From Acidimicrobiia bacterium (GTDB lineage Bacteria; Actinomycetota; Acidimicrobiia; Spongiisociales; UBA5794): DNA of 19,998 nucleotides. Below are positions 1 through 8,101 of this stretch, piece after piece; position 1 is the stretch's first letter, and every line of letters begins with the position of its first letter. The notes below the pieces were generated by a model, which did not search any database, was not told the origin of the DNA, and saw only the letters and a list, made by a program, of their open reading frames with translations. The stretch spans positions 1 through 19,998 of the forward strand of contig JAUVNV010000012.1 in the NCBI GenBank assembly GCA_030599515.1. Direction: 5' to 3'. The translations under genes and the position numbers were made by a program.

Positions 1-572
1 CGCAGGAAGTCTGCGTTGGCATCGGCAGCGTTGCCCTTGATCATCACGTAGTTGCCCTTCGGGACAGCTTCGAAGATCGCCCGCGCCTGCATCCGCCCGA
101 CCTCTACGTTGTCGAACGTGATGTAGAAGGCGCCCGGATCCTCGATGAGACGGTCGTACGCAATGACCGGGATGCCCTGGTCGATGGCGCTCTGCACCGC
201 AGGCTTGATCGCCGTGCCATCCTGAGCCAGGATGATCAGGGCGTTGGCACCCTGCGAGATCAGGTTCTCAACATCCGCGATCTGCTGCTCGGCTGAGGAG
301 CCGGCATCCGCCGAGATGTACTTGATGCCGGCCTCTTCGAGGGCGGCCTTGATGTCGGGCTCATCCCACTTCGCCCAACGCTCTTCGTTGTAGTTGTTCC
401 AAGAGACGCCGACGACAAGCTCGTCGCCGCCACCGGCAACGGTGGTCTCGGTGGCTGCAGTCGTCTCGGTACTTGCTGCGGTCGTCGTCGTGTCGTCAGA
501 GTCACTGCCGCACGCAGCAACGATCATCGCGAACACGGCGAGAAGCACCAGAAGCTTCACGCTTCGCTTCAT
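1..572 (-). CDS. Sugar ABC transporter substrate-binding lipoprotein, xylose-binding (XylF)-like, 3' end outside window
   Basis: Periplasmic-binding-protein-like sugar receptor of the XylF/RbsB type; 190 residues are visible and the C-terminus lies beyond the left edge. The start (ATG at 572-570) follows a clear GGGAGG ribosome site at about 576-581. The N-terminus is a lipoprotein signal: MKRSVK, a hydrophobic stretch, then VAAC with the lipidated Cys at residue 21. A Ser/Asp/Thr/Ala-rich linker (about residues 22-50) tethers the domain. The mature part opens with VVGVSWNNYNEERW, followed by EQQIADVENLISQGANAL, VIAYDRLI, FYITFDNVEVGRMQA and GNYVMIKGNAADANA. This matches the family order 'ERW...Q...IENMI...AYDR...ISFDN..VG...GNY...G...DNNA' of D-xylose-binding proteins. 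The permease and ATPase partners would be expected to the left, outside the window. Substrate (xylose or another sugar) is inferred from family resemblance only. Confidence 0.93.
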   Translation of the reverse strand, partial: MKRSVKLLVLLAVFAMIVAACGSDSDDTTTTAASTETTAATETTVAGGGDELVVGVSWNNYNEERWAKWDEPDIKAALEEAGIKYISADAGSSAEQQIADVENLISQGANALIILAQDGTAIKPAVQSAIDQGIPVIAYDRLIEDPGAFYITFDNVEVGRMQARAIFEAVPKGNYVMIKGNAADANADFL

Positions 573-594
573 ATTTCCTCCCTAGTCATTCTCA

Positions 595-614
595 GTGATC
601 GCAGGCGCGATCAC
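595..614. promoter_or_regulatory. Perfect inverted repeat in the leader of the sugar-binding lipoprotein gene
   Basis: GTGATCGC-N4-GCGATCAC is a perfect 8-bp inverted repeat with a 4-nt spacer. It lies 23-42 nt upstream of the lipoprotein start codon, just ahead of its ribosome site. Size, symmetry and position suit an operator for a LacI-, ROK- or GntR-type sugar repressor, or alternatively a leader hairpin. A TAGTCT hexamer about 20 nt further upstream on the minus strand could be a -10 element, but no convincing -35 was found. Function is inferred. Confidence 0.5.
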
Positions 615-852
615 GATGTGGTAAGACTACCCCCATGTCGGTCGACTAGCGCACCGAAGATGGCCGTCGCATCGTCTCCGATCGAGCGACAACAGGGGCC
701 CGTCTCGAGGCCCCGAACTCGGATCCCGGGCACGGGACTACCCTTCTTGGGGACCGCGAACACCGATGAGCCACCCTGATCGCCTCAACTTCGCGGAGCC
801 TCTCGGGCCTATACGCGAGGTCGCCCCATAGATGTGAGGAGCGGGCAAACCG
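615..852. other. Divergent intergenic region, no gene seen
   Basis: Spacer between the minus-strand lipoprotein and the plus-strand haloperoxidase. It must hold the promoter of the haloperoxidase cluster. TATACG at 810-815 is a possible -10 element, but no well-spaced -35 was found. The ribosome site GAGGAG (836-841) precedes the ATG at 853 by about 11 nt. Open frames here lack ribosome sites and resemble no family. Confidence 0.4.
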
Positions 853-2727
853 ATGTCGAGCAATCGAGCGAGATGGTGGATAGCGGGGCTCGGGGCGCTG
901 CTTGTGATCGGTCTCGTCGTCGGAGGGTGCTCCATCCTGCCATCCATGGAGTCGGAGACGTCGTGTCCGCAGATTGCCGAACACCCGGATTGGTCGGTGG
1001 CCCGCCGCTGGAACGAGGTGCTCCTCGACGCGATTCGTCGGGACCTTCCCGCTCCAACCGTTCATGCCAGAAACCTCTATCACGCCTCAGCGGCCATGTG
1101 GGACGCATGGGCTGCCTACGACCCGAACGCAATCGGAGTATTCGTCGACGAAGAGCACGAGGCATCGAACAGAGAGGCAGCCCGCGACGAGGCGATCAGC
1201 TACGCCGCGTTCCGGATCCTCGAAGCCCGCTACCTCGACTCGATCGGCGCCACCGACACGATTCCCGAATTCGACCGACTCATGGACGACCTGTGCTACT
1301 CGATCGACGTCACGACGACCGAGGGTGACACTCCCGCGGCACTCGGGAATCGGATCGCGCGAGTCATCCTCGACGCGGGGATGACCGACGGTTCGAACGA
1401 GGCCGAGGGGTACGCGTCTCCCGGTTTCGAACCGGTGAACGCGGCGCTCGTCGTCGATGGGTCGGGGACTGTGCTGATCGACCCGAACCGGTGGCAGCCC
1501 CTCCAGATCGAGCACATGATCTCGCAGAACGGTCTCGAACTCGAGAACGGTGTCCAGGAGTCCATCGACCCCCATTGGGGCTATGTCGTCGGATTTGCTC
1601 TCCCGCCTGCCGGCGACTCCGGCGTACCGATCGACCCGGGCGACCCTCCCTACGTGCACGATCCCGCGACCGATCAGGAGTACAAGGACTCGACCGTCGA
1701 AGTGATTGGCTACAGCAGCCTCTTGGACCCGACGGCGGCAGTCATGGTCGATATCTCACCGGTCACGAACGGGGCCAACTCCCTCGGAACCAATGACGGC
1801 AATGGATACGTCACCAACCCCACGACGGGGGCGCCTTATGAGCCGAACATCGTCAACGAGGGCGACTTCGGTCGGACCGTTGCCGAGTTCTGGGCGGATG
1901 GGCCCAACTCGGAGACCCCGCCCGGCCACTGGAACACGATGGCCAACGCCATCACTGAGGAACTCGGCGACAACCTACGCATCGGCGGGACGGGCAATCC
2001 GGTCGGCGCCTTGGAGTGGGACGTCAAGCTCTACCTCGCTCTGAACGGGGCGAACCACGACGCGGCGATAGCGGCGTGGGGGACGAAGGGTCACTACGAC
2101 TACATCCGTCCGATCTCGATGATTCGCTGGATGGGAGGGAATGGGCAATCGAGCGATCCCGAGGGTCCCTCCTATCACGTGGACGGCCTGCCGCTCCAAA
2201 CAGGGCTCGTCGAAGTGATCACTGGGGACACCACGGCAGCCGGCGGACACCACGCTTCGCTCTCGGGACACGAGGGAGAGATCGCGGTGCTGTCCTACGC
2301 CGGGAATCCACCGGACCCCGAGACCGAGATCGGCGGTGTTGATTGGATTCTCGCGGTCGACTGGGTGCCGTACCAGGCACCCACGTTCGTGACGCCGTCG
2401 TTCGCCGGCTACGTGTCGGGACACAGCACGTTCAGCAGAGCTTCAGCCGAAGTACTGACCGGCATCACGGGCAGCGAGTTCTTCCCCGGCGGACTCGGCG
2501 AATGGACGATCCCGGCCGGTTCGTTGGAGTTCGAGGCAGGGACCGATGAGGGCATCATCCTCCAGTGGGCCACCTATCAGGATGCCTCGGATCAGGCGGG
2601 CGTTTCGAGGCTGTACGGCGGGATCCACGTGCGTGCGGATGACTTCGCCGGACGGGTGATGGGCGCCGAAATCGGGCAGGCGGCATGGGACCGGGCACAG
2701 GCCCACTACGGAGACACGGCCGGATGA
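853..2727 (+). CDS. Vanadium-dependent haloperoxidase family lipoprotein (PAP2 superfamily)
   Basis: A 624-residue protein of the vanadium haloperoxidase / acid phosphatase superfamily, which uses H2O2 to oxidise halides. All three vanadate-pocket motifs are present in order: K-x6-R-P as KGHYDYIRP (Lys412, Arg419), the SGHS motif with His524 (the usual preceding Pro is Val), and S-R-x4-I-H as SRLYGGIH (Arg586, and His592 as the expected axial vanadate ligand). The N-terminus has a signal sequence ending in VVGGC, so Cys26 is probably lipidated and the enzyme sits outside the membrane. The conserved N-terminal helical region (WNEVLLDAIR, AAMWDAWAAYDP) is typical of bacterial homologues. The start is chosen by GAGGAG upstream and by the signal peptide. 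It is followed after 28 nt by the beta-propeller gene. Halide preference (Cl, Br, I), or phosphatase activity instead, cannot be told from sequence. Confidence 0.92.
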   Translation: MSSNRARWWIAGLGALLVIGLVVGGCSILPSMESETSCPQIAEHPDWSVARRWNEVLLDAIRRDLPAPTVHARNLYHASAAMWDAWAAYDPNAIGVFVDEEHEASNREAARDEAISYAAFRILEARYLDSIGATDTIPEFDRLMDDLCYSIDVTTTEGDTPAALGNRIARVILDAGMTDGSNEAEGYASPGFEPVNAALVVDGSGTVLIDPNRWQPLQIEHMISQNGLELENGVQESIDPHWGYVVGFALPPAGDSGVPIDPGDPPYVHDPATDQEYKDSTVEVIGYSSLLDPTAAVMVDISPVTNGANSLGTNDGNGYVTNPTTGAPYEPNIVNEGDFGRTVAEFWADGPNSETPPGHWNTMANAITEELGDNLRIGGTGNPVGALEWDVKLYLALNGANHDAAIAAWGTKGHYDYIRPISMIRWMGGNGQSSDPEGPSYHVDGLPLQTGLVEVITGDTTAAGGHHASLSGHEGEIAVLSYAGNPPDPETEIGGVDWILAVDWVPYQAPTFVTPSFAGYVSGHSTFSRASAEVLTGITGSEFFPGGLGEWTIPAGSLEFEAGTDEGIILQWATYQDASDQAGVSRLYGGIHVRADDFAGRVMGAEIGQAAWDRAQAHYGDTAG

Positions 2728-2755
2728 CCCGAGTGCTGCGACGAATGGCTGTGCC

Positions 2756-4408
2756 GTGAAGAAAATGGGATGGCTCATAGCGGGTGCCGTTTTCGTTGTT
2801 GCGGTAGTGGGGATCGGAGCTGTTGTCGTGCTGACCTCGGCCGGAGCTACTGCACCTACTGCGGCCATGGAGGCGCCGCACTTCGTCGAAGAGGCCGAAG
2901 CGGCCGGCGTCGACCATGCCTATGACGGTGACTGGACGTTCTTCGTCGGTGGCGGCGTCGCCGTTTTCGACTGTAACGACGATCGAAAACCGGACCTCTA
3001 CTTCGCCGGCGGAGCCAATCCTGCCGCGCTCTACGTCAACGAGAGCCCGGTCGCGGGCTCGCTCCGATTCACCGAAGCCCGCCATTCCGGCACCGACCTC
3101 ACAGAGGTCACCGGGGCCTACCCCATCGACATCGACTCGGACGGCCACACCGACCTGGCCGTCTTGAGACTCGGGGAGAACATTCTCTTCCGTGGCCTCG
3201 GCGAATGCCGATTCGAACGCGCCAACGAAGACTTGGGATACGACGGCGGGGACGGATGGACCGCCGGGTTCAGTGCGACGTGGGAGGGAGAAGCCGAACT
3301 CCCGACTCTTGCGATCGGCACCTATGTCGACCTCGACGAAGCCGGTCGACAGACGGGTGACTGCGCCGACAACCTGCTGATCAGGCCCCACGGGATGAGC
3401 TATACCGATCCGACACCGCTGAGTCCCGGATGGTGCACGCTCTCCGTCCTCTTCAGCGACTGGGACCGATCCGGGCGGCGCGATCTGCGGATAGCGAACG
3501 ACAAGCACTACTACCGGGACGGCGAGGAGCAGTTGTGGCGCATCGAAGAGGGCCAGACCCCACGCCTCTACACCAGAAGCGACGGATGGAAGAAACTGCA
3601 GATCTGGGGCATGGGCATCGCTACCCACGACGTCACCGGTGATAGCTTCCCCGAGGTCTTCCTGACAAGCCAGGGCGACGCCAAGTTCCAAGAACTCACC
3701 AACGGCCCGGCCCAGCCGACCTACGGGGACATAGCGATCCGACGAGGCGTGACGGCCCATCGCCCGTTCACGGGAGGTGATCCGCTGCCGTCAACCAGTT
3801 GGCATCCCGAATTCCAGGATGTCAACAACGATGGGTTCACCGACCTCTTCATCACGAAGGGTAACGTCGACGCCATGCCTGAGTACGCGGCGGAGGACCC
3901 CAACAACCTCCTGCTGGGTCAGCCGGATGGGACGTTCGTGGATGGTGCAGTGACCGCCGGTATCGTCCACTACGACCGCAGCCGTGGAGCAGCGCTGGTC
4001 GACCTCAACCTGGACGGCATGCTCGACCTCGTCGAAGTCAACCGCGTCGAGAGCGTGAACATCTGGCGGAACGTGGGCTGGGGCGAAGCCGCGAGCCCCA
4101 CACCCATGGGCAACTGGGTTGCCGTTCAGCTCGAACAGCAGAACACCAATGTCGATGCGATTGGCTCGTGGGTCGAGGTGCGGATCGCCGACCACGTGAT
4201 ACTGCAAGAAGTGACCATCGGAGGTGGCCACGCCGGCGACCAGCTCGGCTGGATCCACTTCGGGCTCGGCCCTTCGGACGTAGCCGACATCCGTGTGCAA
4301 TGGCCGGACGGTGAGATCGGACCGTGGCTGAAGGTCGACGCCAACCAGTTCGCCACGATCGCCCGCGGGGCGCAAGAAGCGAAGACCTGGGTTCCGCCCG
4401 AGGACTGA
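2756..4408 (+). CDS. Secreted FG-GAP/VCBS beta-propeller protein with C-terminal ASPIC/UnbV domain (CRTAC1-like)
   Basis: A 550-residue exported protein. GTG at 2756 is used here; ATG at 2765 (residue 4) is an equally possible start, and no strong ribosome site distinguishes them. Residues about 4-30 form a hydrophobic signal or anchor (GWLIAGAVFVVAVVGIGAVVV) without a lipobox Cys. The body contains repeated FG-GAP blades with calcium-loop motifs: DCNDDRKPDL, DIDSDGHTDL, DVNNDGFTDL and DLNLDGMLDL. The last about 110 residues match the ASPIC/UnbV domain, beginning NWVAVQLEQQ, then GSWVEVRI, a GGG-H segment, HFGLG and VQWPDG. No catalytic residues are recognised; the fold is usually a binding or adhesion scaffold. 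It lies between the haloperoxidase (28 nt) and the M24-like gene (18 nt), so co-transcription is likely. A calcium-dependent extracellular partner of the haloperoxidase is a reasonable guess, not shown. Confidence 0.88.
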   Translation: MKKMGWLIAGAVFVVAVVGIGAVVVLTSAGATAPTAAMEAPHFVEEAEAAGVDHAYDGDWTFFVGGGVAVFDCNDDRKPDLYFAGGANPAALYVNESPVAGSLRFTEARHSGTDLTEVTGAYPIDIDSDGHTDLAVLRLGENILFRGLGECRFERANEDLGYDGGDGWTAGFSATWEGEAELPTLAIGTYVDLDEAGRQTGDCADNLLIRPHGMSYTDPTPLSPGWCTLSVLFSDWDRSGRRDLRIANDKHYYRDGEEQLWRIEEGQTPRLYTRSDGWKKLQIWGMGIATHDVTGDSFPEVFLTSQGDAKFQELTNGPAQPTYGDIAIRRGVTAHRPFTGGDPLPSTSWHPEFQDVNNDGFTDLFITKGNVDAMPEYAAEDPNNLLLGQPDGTFVDGAVTAGIVHYDRSRGAALVDLNLDGMLDLVEVNRVESVNIWRNVGWGEAASPTPMGNWVAVQLEQQNTNVDAIGSWVEVRIADHVILQEVTIGGGHAGDQLGWIHFGLGPSDVADIRVQWPDGEIGPWLKVDANQFATIARGAQEAKTWVPPED

Positions 4409-4426
4409 GCGAGTGAGGAGGAGCGA

Positions 4427-5803
4427 ATGGCAAGGGCCCGTCTGAGGGAGATCGAACTGCCCGACTTCGGCATGCCGGACACCAGACCGGAAATCCCTCA
4501 CACCATGTACCGAGAACGTCTTTCGCACCTGAGGGAGCGGATGAAGCGGCGTGACTACGACTTCGTGGTGGTGTACGGCGACCGAGAGCACAGCGCCAAC
4601 ATTGCGTACCTCACCGGTTTCGACCCCCGCTTCGAGGAAGCGATCATGATCGTGGGCCGTGACGAGCCTCCCCTCTTGCTCGCGGGGAACGAGTGCACAG
4701 GAATGGCCGAGGCCGCCCCGCTGCCGATGCGGGTCGAGCTCCACCAGGACTTGAGTCTCCCCGGCCAACCGAGAGATCGATCACGGCCGCTGTCAGACAT
4801 CCTCGCCGCCGAGGGAATCGCGTCCGGGAGTCGGGTCGGAACGATCGGGTGGAAGGAGTTCTCCCAACGAGAGAGGATCGAGATACCAACCTTCATCGTC
4901 GACGACGTGCGCAGCACCGTCGGTGCAGACGGTGTCGTAGAGAACGCAACCGACATCCTCACCGGGTCCGCCGACGGTCTGCGCGTGATCAACGAGGTGG
5001 AGCAGCTCGCCGCGTTCGAGTACGCAGCATGCCACACATCCAACGGTGTTCGGAACCTCCTGTTCGGACTCCGGACCGGAATGCGGGAAGACGAGGCCGT
5101 GCGGCTGCTCGAGTGGAACGGGGATCCACTGTCGTGCCATCTCATGTTGTCCAGCGGAGCGCGGGCGTCGCTGGGCTTGTCGAGCCCCTCTGATCGACAG
5201 ATCGAACGTGGCGACCAGTTCACAACAGCCTTCGGCATTTGGGGTGCTCTGAACTGTCGCGCCGGGTTCGTCGTGGCGGATTCCACAGAGCTTCCCTTGG
5301 ACATCCAGGACTACGTGGAGCGTCTGGTTGCTCCGTACTTCGAAGCGATCGCCGAGTGGTACGAGGCGTTGCACATCGGTCAGACCGGTGGAGCACTCCA
5401 GGAGATCGTCGACCGCCACCTGGGCGATCCGTTCTTCGGGATCTTCCTGAATCCCGGTCACCAGCTTCACCTCGACGAATGGGTGAACTCACCGGTTGCC
5501 CCGGGATCGACCATCGAATTGCGCTCCGGGATGGCATTCCAGGTCGACGTGATCCCCGCCACCGGTTCGGACTACTTCACAACGAACATTGAAGATGGCA
5601 TCGCCCTCGCCGACCAGTTGCTCCGCGACGCGTTCGCAGCGAGATTCCCCGAAGCGTGGGAGCGTATCCAGGCGCGACGAAGGTTCATGAGCGATGTCCT
5701 TGGCATTGCTCTGCACCCCGACGTGTTGCCGTTCTCCAACATGCCCGCCTACCTCCCACCCTTCCTACTCCGGCCGGACCGTGCGATGACGCTGAGGGGG
5801 TAG
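4427..5803 (+). CDS. M24 family (aminopeptidase P / creatinase fold) protein with degenerate metal site
   Basis: A 458-residue protein with the two-domain layout of aminopeptidase P/creatinase. The N-terminal domain runs about 20-180 (RERLSHLRERMKRRDYDFVVVYGDREHSANIAYLTGF, split here as RERLSHLRERM and NIAYLTGFD). The C-terminal pita-bread domain starts near EVEQLAAFEYAA. The strong ribosome site GAGGAGGAG (4415-4423) fixes the ATG. The five usual metal ligands Asp/Asp/His/Glu/Glu are largely gone: the first Asp aligns with Ala268 (GDQFTTAFG), the second with about Arg278 (ALNCRAG), His345 is kept (NPGHQLH), the first Glu is Asp374 (FQVDVIPA), and the last Glu is Glu389 (NIEDGIA). It is therefore probably not a classical metallopeptidase. 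It could be a metal-free hydrolase like creatinase, or a non-catalytic protein. It lies 18 nt after the beta-propeller gene, implying one transcript. No signal peptide is visible, so it is cytoplasmic. Confidence 0.85.
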   Translation: MARARLREIELPDFGMPDTRPEIPHTMYRERLSHLRERMKRRDYDFVVVYGDREHSANIAYLTGFDPRFEEAIMIVGRDEPPLLLAGNECTGMAEAAPLPMRVELHQDLSLPGQPRDRSRPLSDILAAEGIASGSRVGTIGWKEFSQRERIEIPTFIVDDVRSTVGADGVVENATDILTGSADGLRVINEVEQLAAFEYAACHTSNGVRNLLFGLRTGMREDEAVRLLEWNGDPLSCHLMLSSGARASLGLSSPSDRQIERGDQFTTAFGIWGALNCRAGFVVADSTELPLDIQDYVERLVAPYFEAIAEWYEALHIGQTGGALQEIVDRHLGDPFFGIFLNPGHQLHLDEWVNSPVAPGSTIELRSGMAFQVDVIPATGSDYFTTNIEDGIALADQLLRDAFAARFPEAWERIQARRRFMSDVLGIALHPDVLPFSNMPAYLPPFLLRPDRAMTLRG

Positions 5804-5856
5804 CGGTCCACAGCTGCCGCATGGGACTCCGGGAGCTCGAGTCATCGAAGTGTCGC

Positions 5857-6750
5857 CTACTGGGATCCCACTTCTATCCCTGACATCTTCTCCAGCGCCT
5901 TCACCAACGCGTGGTTGCCTTCTCCGCCGAGGCCTTCATTCTGGAGGGCCCGGTACAGTTGGAAGACAAGGGCTGTTCCGGGGATCGGCGATCCGACGGA
6001 GTCTGCGGCTTCGAGCGCCAGGCGCAGGTCCTTCTGCTGGAGGTCGATGGTGAAACCGGGACGCCAGTCCCGCTCGATCATCTGGGGACCACGATTCGCG
6101 AGCATCCACGATCCGGCGGCACCTCCCTTGACTGCATCGAGTGTGGCCTCAAGGTCGAGTCCCGCGGCTTGGGCGAAGAGCAGCGCTTCGGAGACCGCGA
6201 GTTGGGTCCCAACGACGAGGATCTGGTTGACGATCTTGACCTTCTGGCCGGAACCGACGGGTCCGACGTGCGTGATCGTCGTTCCGAATGCTTCCATGTA
6301 GGGGCGGGCGCGCTCCACATCGGTTTCACTCCCGCCGACCATGATCGAGAGCGTTCCTCTCGCCGCGCCTTCGGATCCACCGCTCACCGGGGCGTCGATC
6401 CAGCTTCCGCCAAGGCTCACAGCCTCTTCGGCGAACCCGACGGTTGCCCCTGGGCTGATCGTCGAGTGATCGATCACGAGGGAGCCCGTAGACAGGCCTG
6501 CCAGCAGGCCATCATCGGAGTGAAGGACCGCCTCGACGTCTGGGGTGTCCGACACGCAGATCATCACGATCGGACAGAGGCGCCCAACCTCGGCCGGAGA
6601 GGTTGCCGCGAACGCACCGGCCGTCACGAGCGGCTCCATGCGCGACGGAGTCCGGTTCCACACGACAACGTCGTGACCCTTCTCGATCAGATTGGACGCC
6701 ATCCCGGCGCCCATGATCCCGAGTCCTACGAATCCGATCCGCTCCGACAT
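5857..6750 (-). CDS. NAD(P)-dependent beta-hydroxyacid dehydrogenase (3-hydroxyisobutyrate dehydrogenase / glyoxylate-succinate semialdehyde reductase family)
   Basis: A 297-residue cytoplasmic oxidoreductase of normal family length. The start ATG (6750-6748) is chosen because MSERIGFVGLGIMG begins the Rossmann fold directly and an AAGGA ribosome site precedes it; a longer in-frame extension has no family counterpart. The dinucleotide site is GFVGLGIMG (residues 6-14), and VWNRT (30-34) after strand beta2 suggests NADP(H) preference, as in glyoxylate/succinic-semialdehyde reductases. The substrate loop is DAPVSGGSEGAARG (119-132). The catalytic Lys is Lys172 in GSGQKVKIVNQ, with Asn175. The C-terminal helical domain has the usual DLQQKDLRLA. 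It converges on the M24-like gene with a 53-nt gap and diverges from the AI-2E-family gene. The exact substrate (3-hydroxyisobutyrate, tartronate semialdehyde, glyoxylate or succinic semialdehyde) is not determinable here. Confidence 0.92.
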   Translation of the reverse strand: MSERIGFVGLGIMGAGMASNLIEKGHDVVVWNRTPSRMEPLVTAGAFAATSPAEVGRLCPIVMICVSDTPDVEAVLHSDDGLLAGLSTGSLVIDHSTISPGATVGFAEEAVSLGGSWIDAPVSGGSEGAARGTLSIMVGGSETDVERARPYMEAFGTTITHVGPVGSGQKVKIVNQILVVGTQLAVSEALLFAQAAGLDLEATLDAVKGGAAGSWMLANRGPQMIERDWRPGFTIDLQQKDLRLALEAADSVGSPIPGTALVFQLYRALQNEGLGGEGNHALVKALEKMSGIEVGSQ

Positions 6751-6819
6751 GCTCGTTCCTTCTTCCGCTGCTCCTCGGTCCCCACCGGTGACGGTACTGC
6801 ATCCGGATCGACAGAAATA

Positions 6820-6842
6820 CCCGTCGGGGGAAACCCAACGGG
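6820..6842. other. Compact stem-loop in divergent spacer
   Basis: CCCGT-c-GGG-ggaaa-CCC-a-ACGGG can fold into a two-part stem with one internal mismatch. It sits 70-92 nt upstream of the beta-hydroxyacid dehydrogenase start and 60-82 nt upstream of the preferred AI-2E-family start. It could be an operator or a leader hairpin. There is no evidence beyond symmetry. Confidence 0.3.
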
Positions 6843-6902
6843 CACAATGGTGGTCAGAGCGATGGCAGCGTCGCGAGACCCCAGATGATGAGGGAGAGCA
6901 CA

Positions 6903-8084
6903 ATGGACAACGTCGACACCCCGCCCGTCGCTGAGAAGCCCTTCGGAGATCCCGCGCCGAAGTTCCACATCGCGATCGGTTGGCAGACGATCTGGAAGGT
7001 CATAGCGGCGATCCTCGTCACGCTGCTGGCCCTGTGGGCGGCCGGCGAGATGGCCAACCTCTTGTCCATGCTCGCCATCTCCTTCTTCTTCAGCCTGGCG
7101 CTCCAGCCGGCGGTCATGTGGCTCGTCGATCGGTACGAGTGGAAGCGGGGAGCAGCCGTTGGTGTGATCTATCTCGCTGGATTCGTTGCGAGCGCACTCA
7201 TGATCGTCGTCCTCATTCCCGCCATCGCCCAACTCGCCAGCGGCATCGGGGACAAAGGCGCCGTCTGGCTCACCGACGCGAGCCTCTGGGTCGAGGACAC
7301 GTTCAACGTCGAGATCTGGACGCCGGGTACCGGTGAAGAGATCGCGCAAGGGACGGAAGATGCGCTCCTCAATTGGGCGAAAGGAGCCTTCGGCAACCTG
7401 ATCGGAGTAGCGACCACCGGGATAGGCCTCATTTTCAACCTGGCGACGATCGCCATGTTCACCTTCTACTTCACCGCCGATGCACCCCGCTTCCAGCGAT
7501 CAGTGCTGTCTCACATGAGTCCGGCGAACCAGCAGCGGGTCGGCTGGACGTGGGACGAGGCGATCCGACAGACGGGCGGCTACTTCTACTCCCGGATGCT
7601 GCTGATGCTCATCAACGGCACGGGGTTCTTCTTCACGATGGTTCTCGTCGGCATGCCGATCGGGTTCGCCATCCCGCTCGCACTGTTCGGTGCATTCGTC
7701 TCTGTCTTTATCCCGGCCATCGGGACCTACATCGGCGGCGCGGTCCCCGTCCTCCTTACTCTGGTGATCCAGGGATTCACCGCTGGACTAATCGTGCTGG
7801 GATACGTCCTGGTCTACCAGCAGATCGAGAACTACTGGCTGAGCCCGAAGATCAGTTCGAAGACGATGACGCTCAACGGCGCGGTTGCGTTTGGGGCGGC
7901 GCTCGCCGGTGGCGCGATCGCCGGACCGATGGGAGCGTTCGTGGCTCTCCCCGTTGCCGCCTTGATCATCTCTCTCACGTCGAACTTCGCGAAGAGCTAC
8001 GAGGTCGTCTACGGCGTCGAGGACCCGAGGGTCACGGCCGAGCACGAGGCCGAGGCGGCTACCGAAGCCCGGGAAACCGACTAA
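6903..8084 (+). CDS. AI-2E family transporter / PerM-like integral membrane protein
   Basis: A 393-residue polytopic membrane protein of the AI-2E exporter superfamily (PF01594 type), which includes TqsA, PerM and Na+/H+ antiporter-like members. ATG at 6903 is preferred over in-frame ATGs at 6885 and 6888 because GGGAGA sits at the right distance before 6903. Hydrophobic segments lie at about residues 20-65 (two), 73-102, 158-190 and a C-terminal block of four or five from about 225. A soluble loop (about 103-157) separates the halves. The family signature is clear in the C-terminal half: VLVYQQIENYWLSPKI, then TLNGAVAFGAALAGG, then GPMGAFVALPVAA. The tail is charged and Ala/Glu-rich. Substrate cannot be assigned; members transport very different things, so quorum-signal export is not implied. 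It ends 8 nt from the convergent ATPase stop. Confidence 0.9.
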   Translation: MDNVDTPPVAEKPFGDPAPKFHIAIGWQTIWKVIAAILVTLLALWAAGEMANLLSMLAISFFFSLALQPAVMWLVDRYEWKRGAAVGVIYLAGFVASALMIVVLIPAIAQLASGIGDKGAVWLTDASLWVEDTFNVEIWTPGTGEEIAQGTEDALLNWAKGAFGNLIGVATTGIGLIFNLATIAMFTFYFTADAPRFQRSVLSHMSPANQQRVGWTWDEAIRQTGGYFYSRMLLMLINGTGFFFTMVLVGMPIGFAIPLALFGAFVSVFIPAIGTYIGGAVPVLLTLVIQGFTAGLIVLGYVLVYQQIENYWLSPKISSKTMTLNGAVAFGAALAGGAIAGPMGAFVALPVAALIISLTSNFAKSYEVVYGVEDPRVTAEHEAEAATEARETD

Positions 8085-8101
8085 TCCCGGTGTCAGTCGG
8101 T
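8076..8101. terminator. Inverted repeat spanning two convergent stop codons
   Basis: ACCGAC (8076-8081) and GTCGGT (8096-8101) form a 6-bp inverted repeat around a 14-nt loop that contains both stop codons of the tail-to-tail genes. It could act as a shared bidirectional terminator. There is no T-tract on either strand, so this is tentative. Confidence 0.3.

Noticed and set aside
646..1083. Minus-strand frame overlapping the haloperoxidase start
   Set aside because: No ribosome site, Arg/Pro-rich text, and it overlaps the signal peptide of a clear gene.
5847..5874. GAAGTG/CACTTC repeat with GGGATCCC inside as a terminator for the M24-like gene
   Set aside because: It overlaps the coding end of the convergent dehydrogenase, the loop is large and there is no T-tract, so support is too weak for a feature.
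6903..8084. Quorum-sensing (autoinducer-2 export) role for the AI-2E family gene
   Set aside because: The family name is historical. No luxS or lsr genes are nearby, and members transport diverse substrates.
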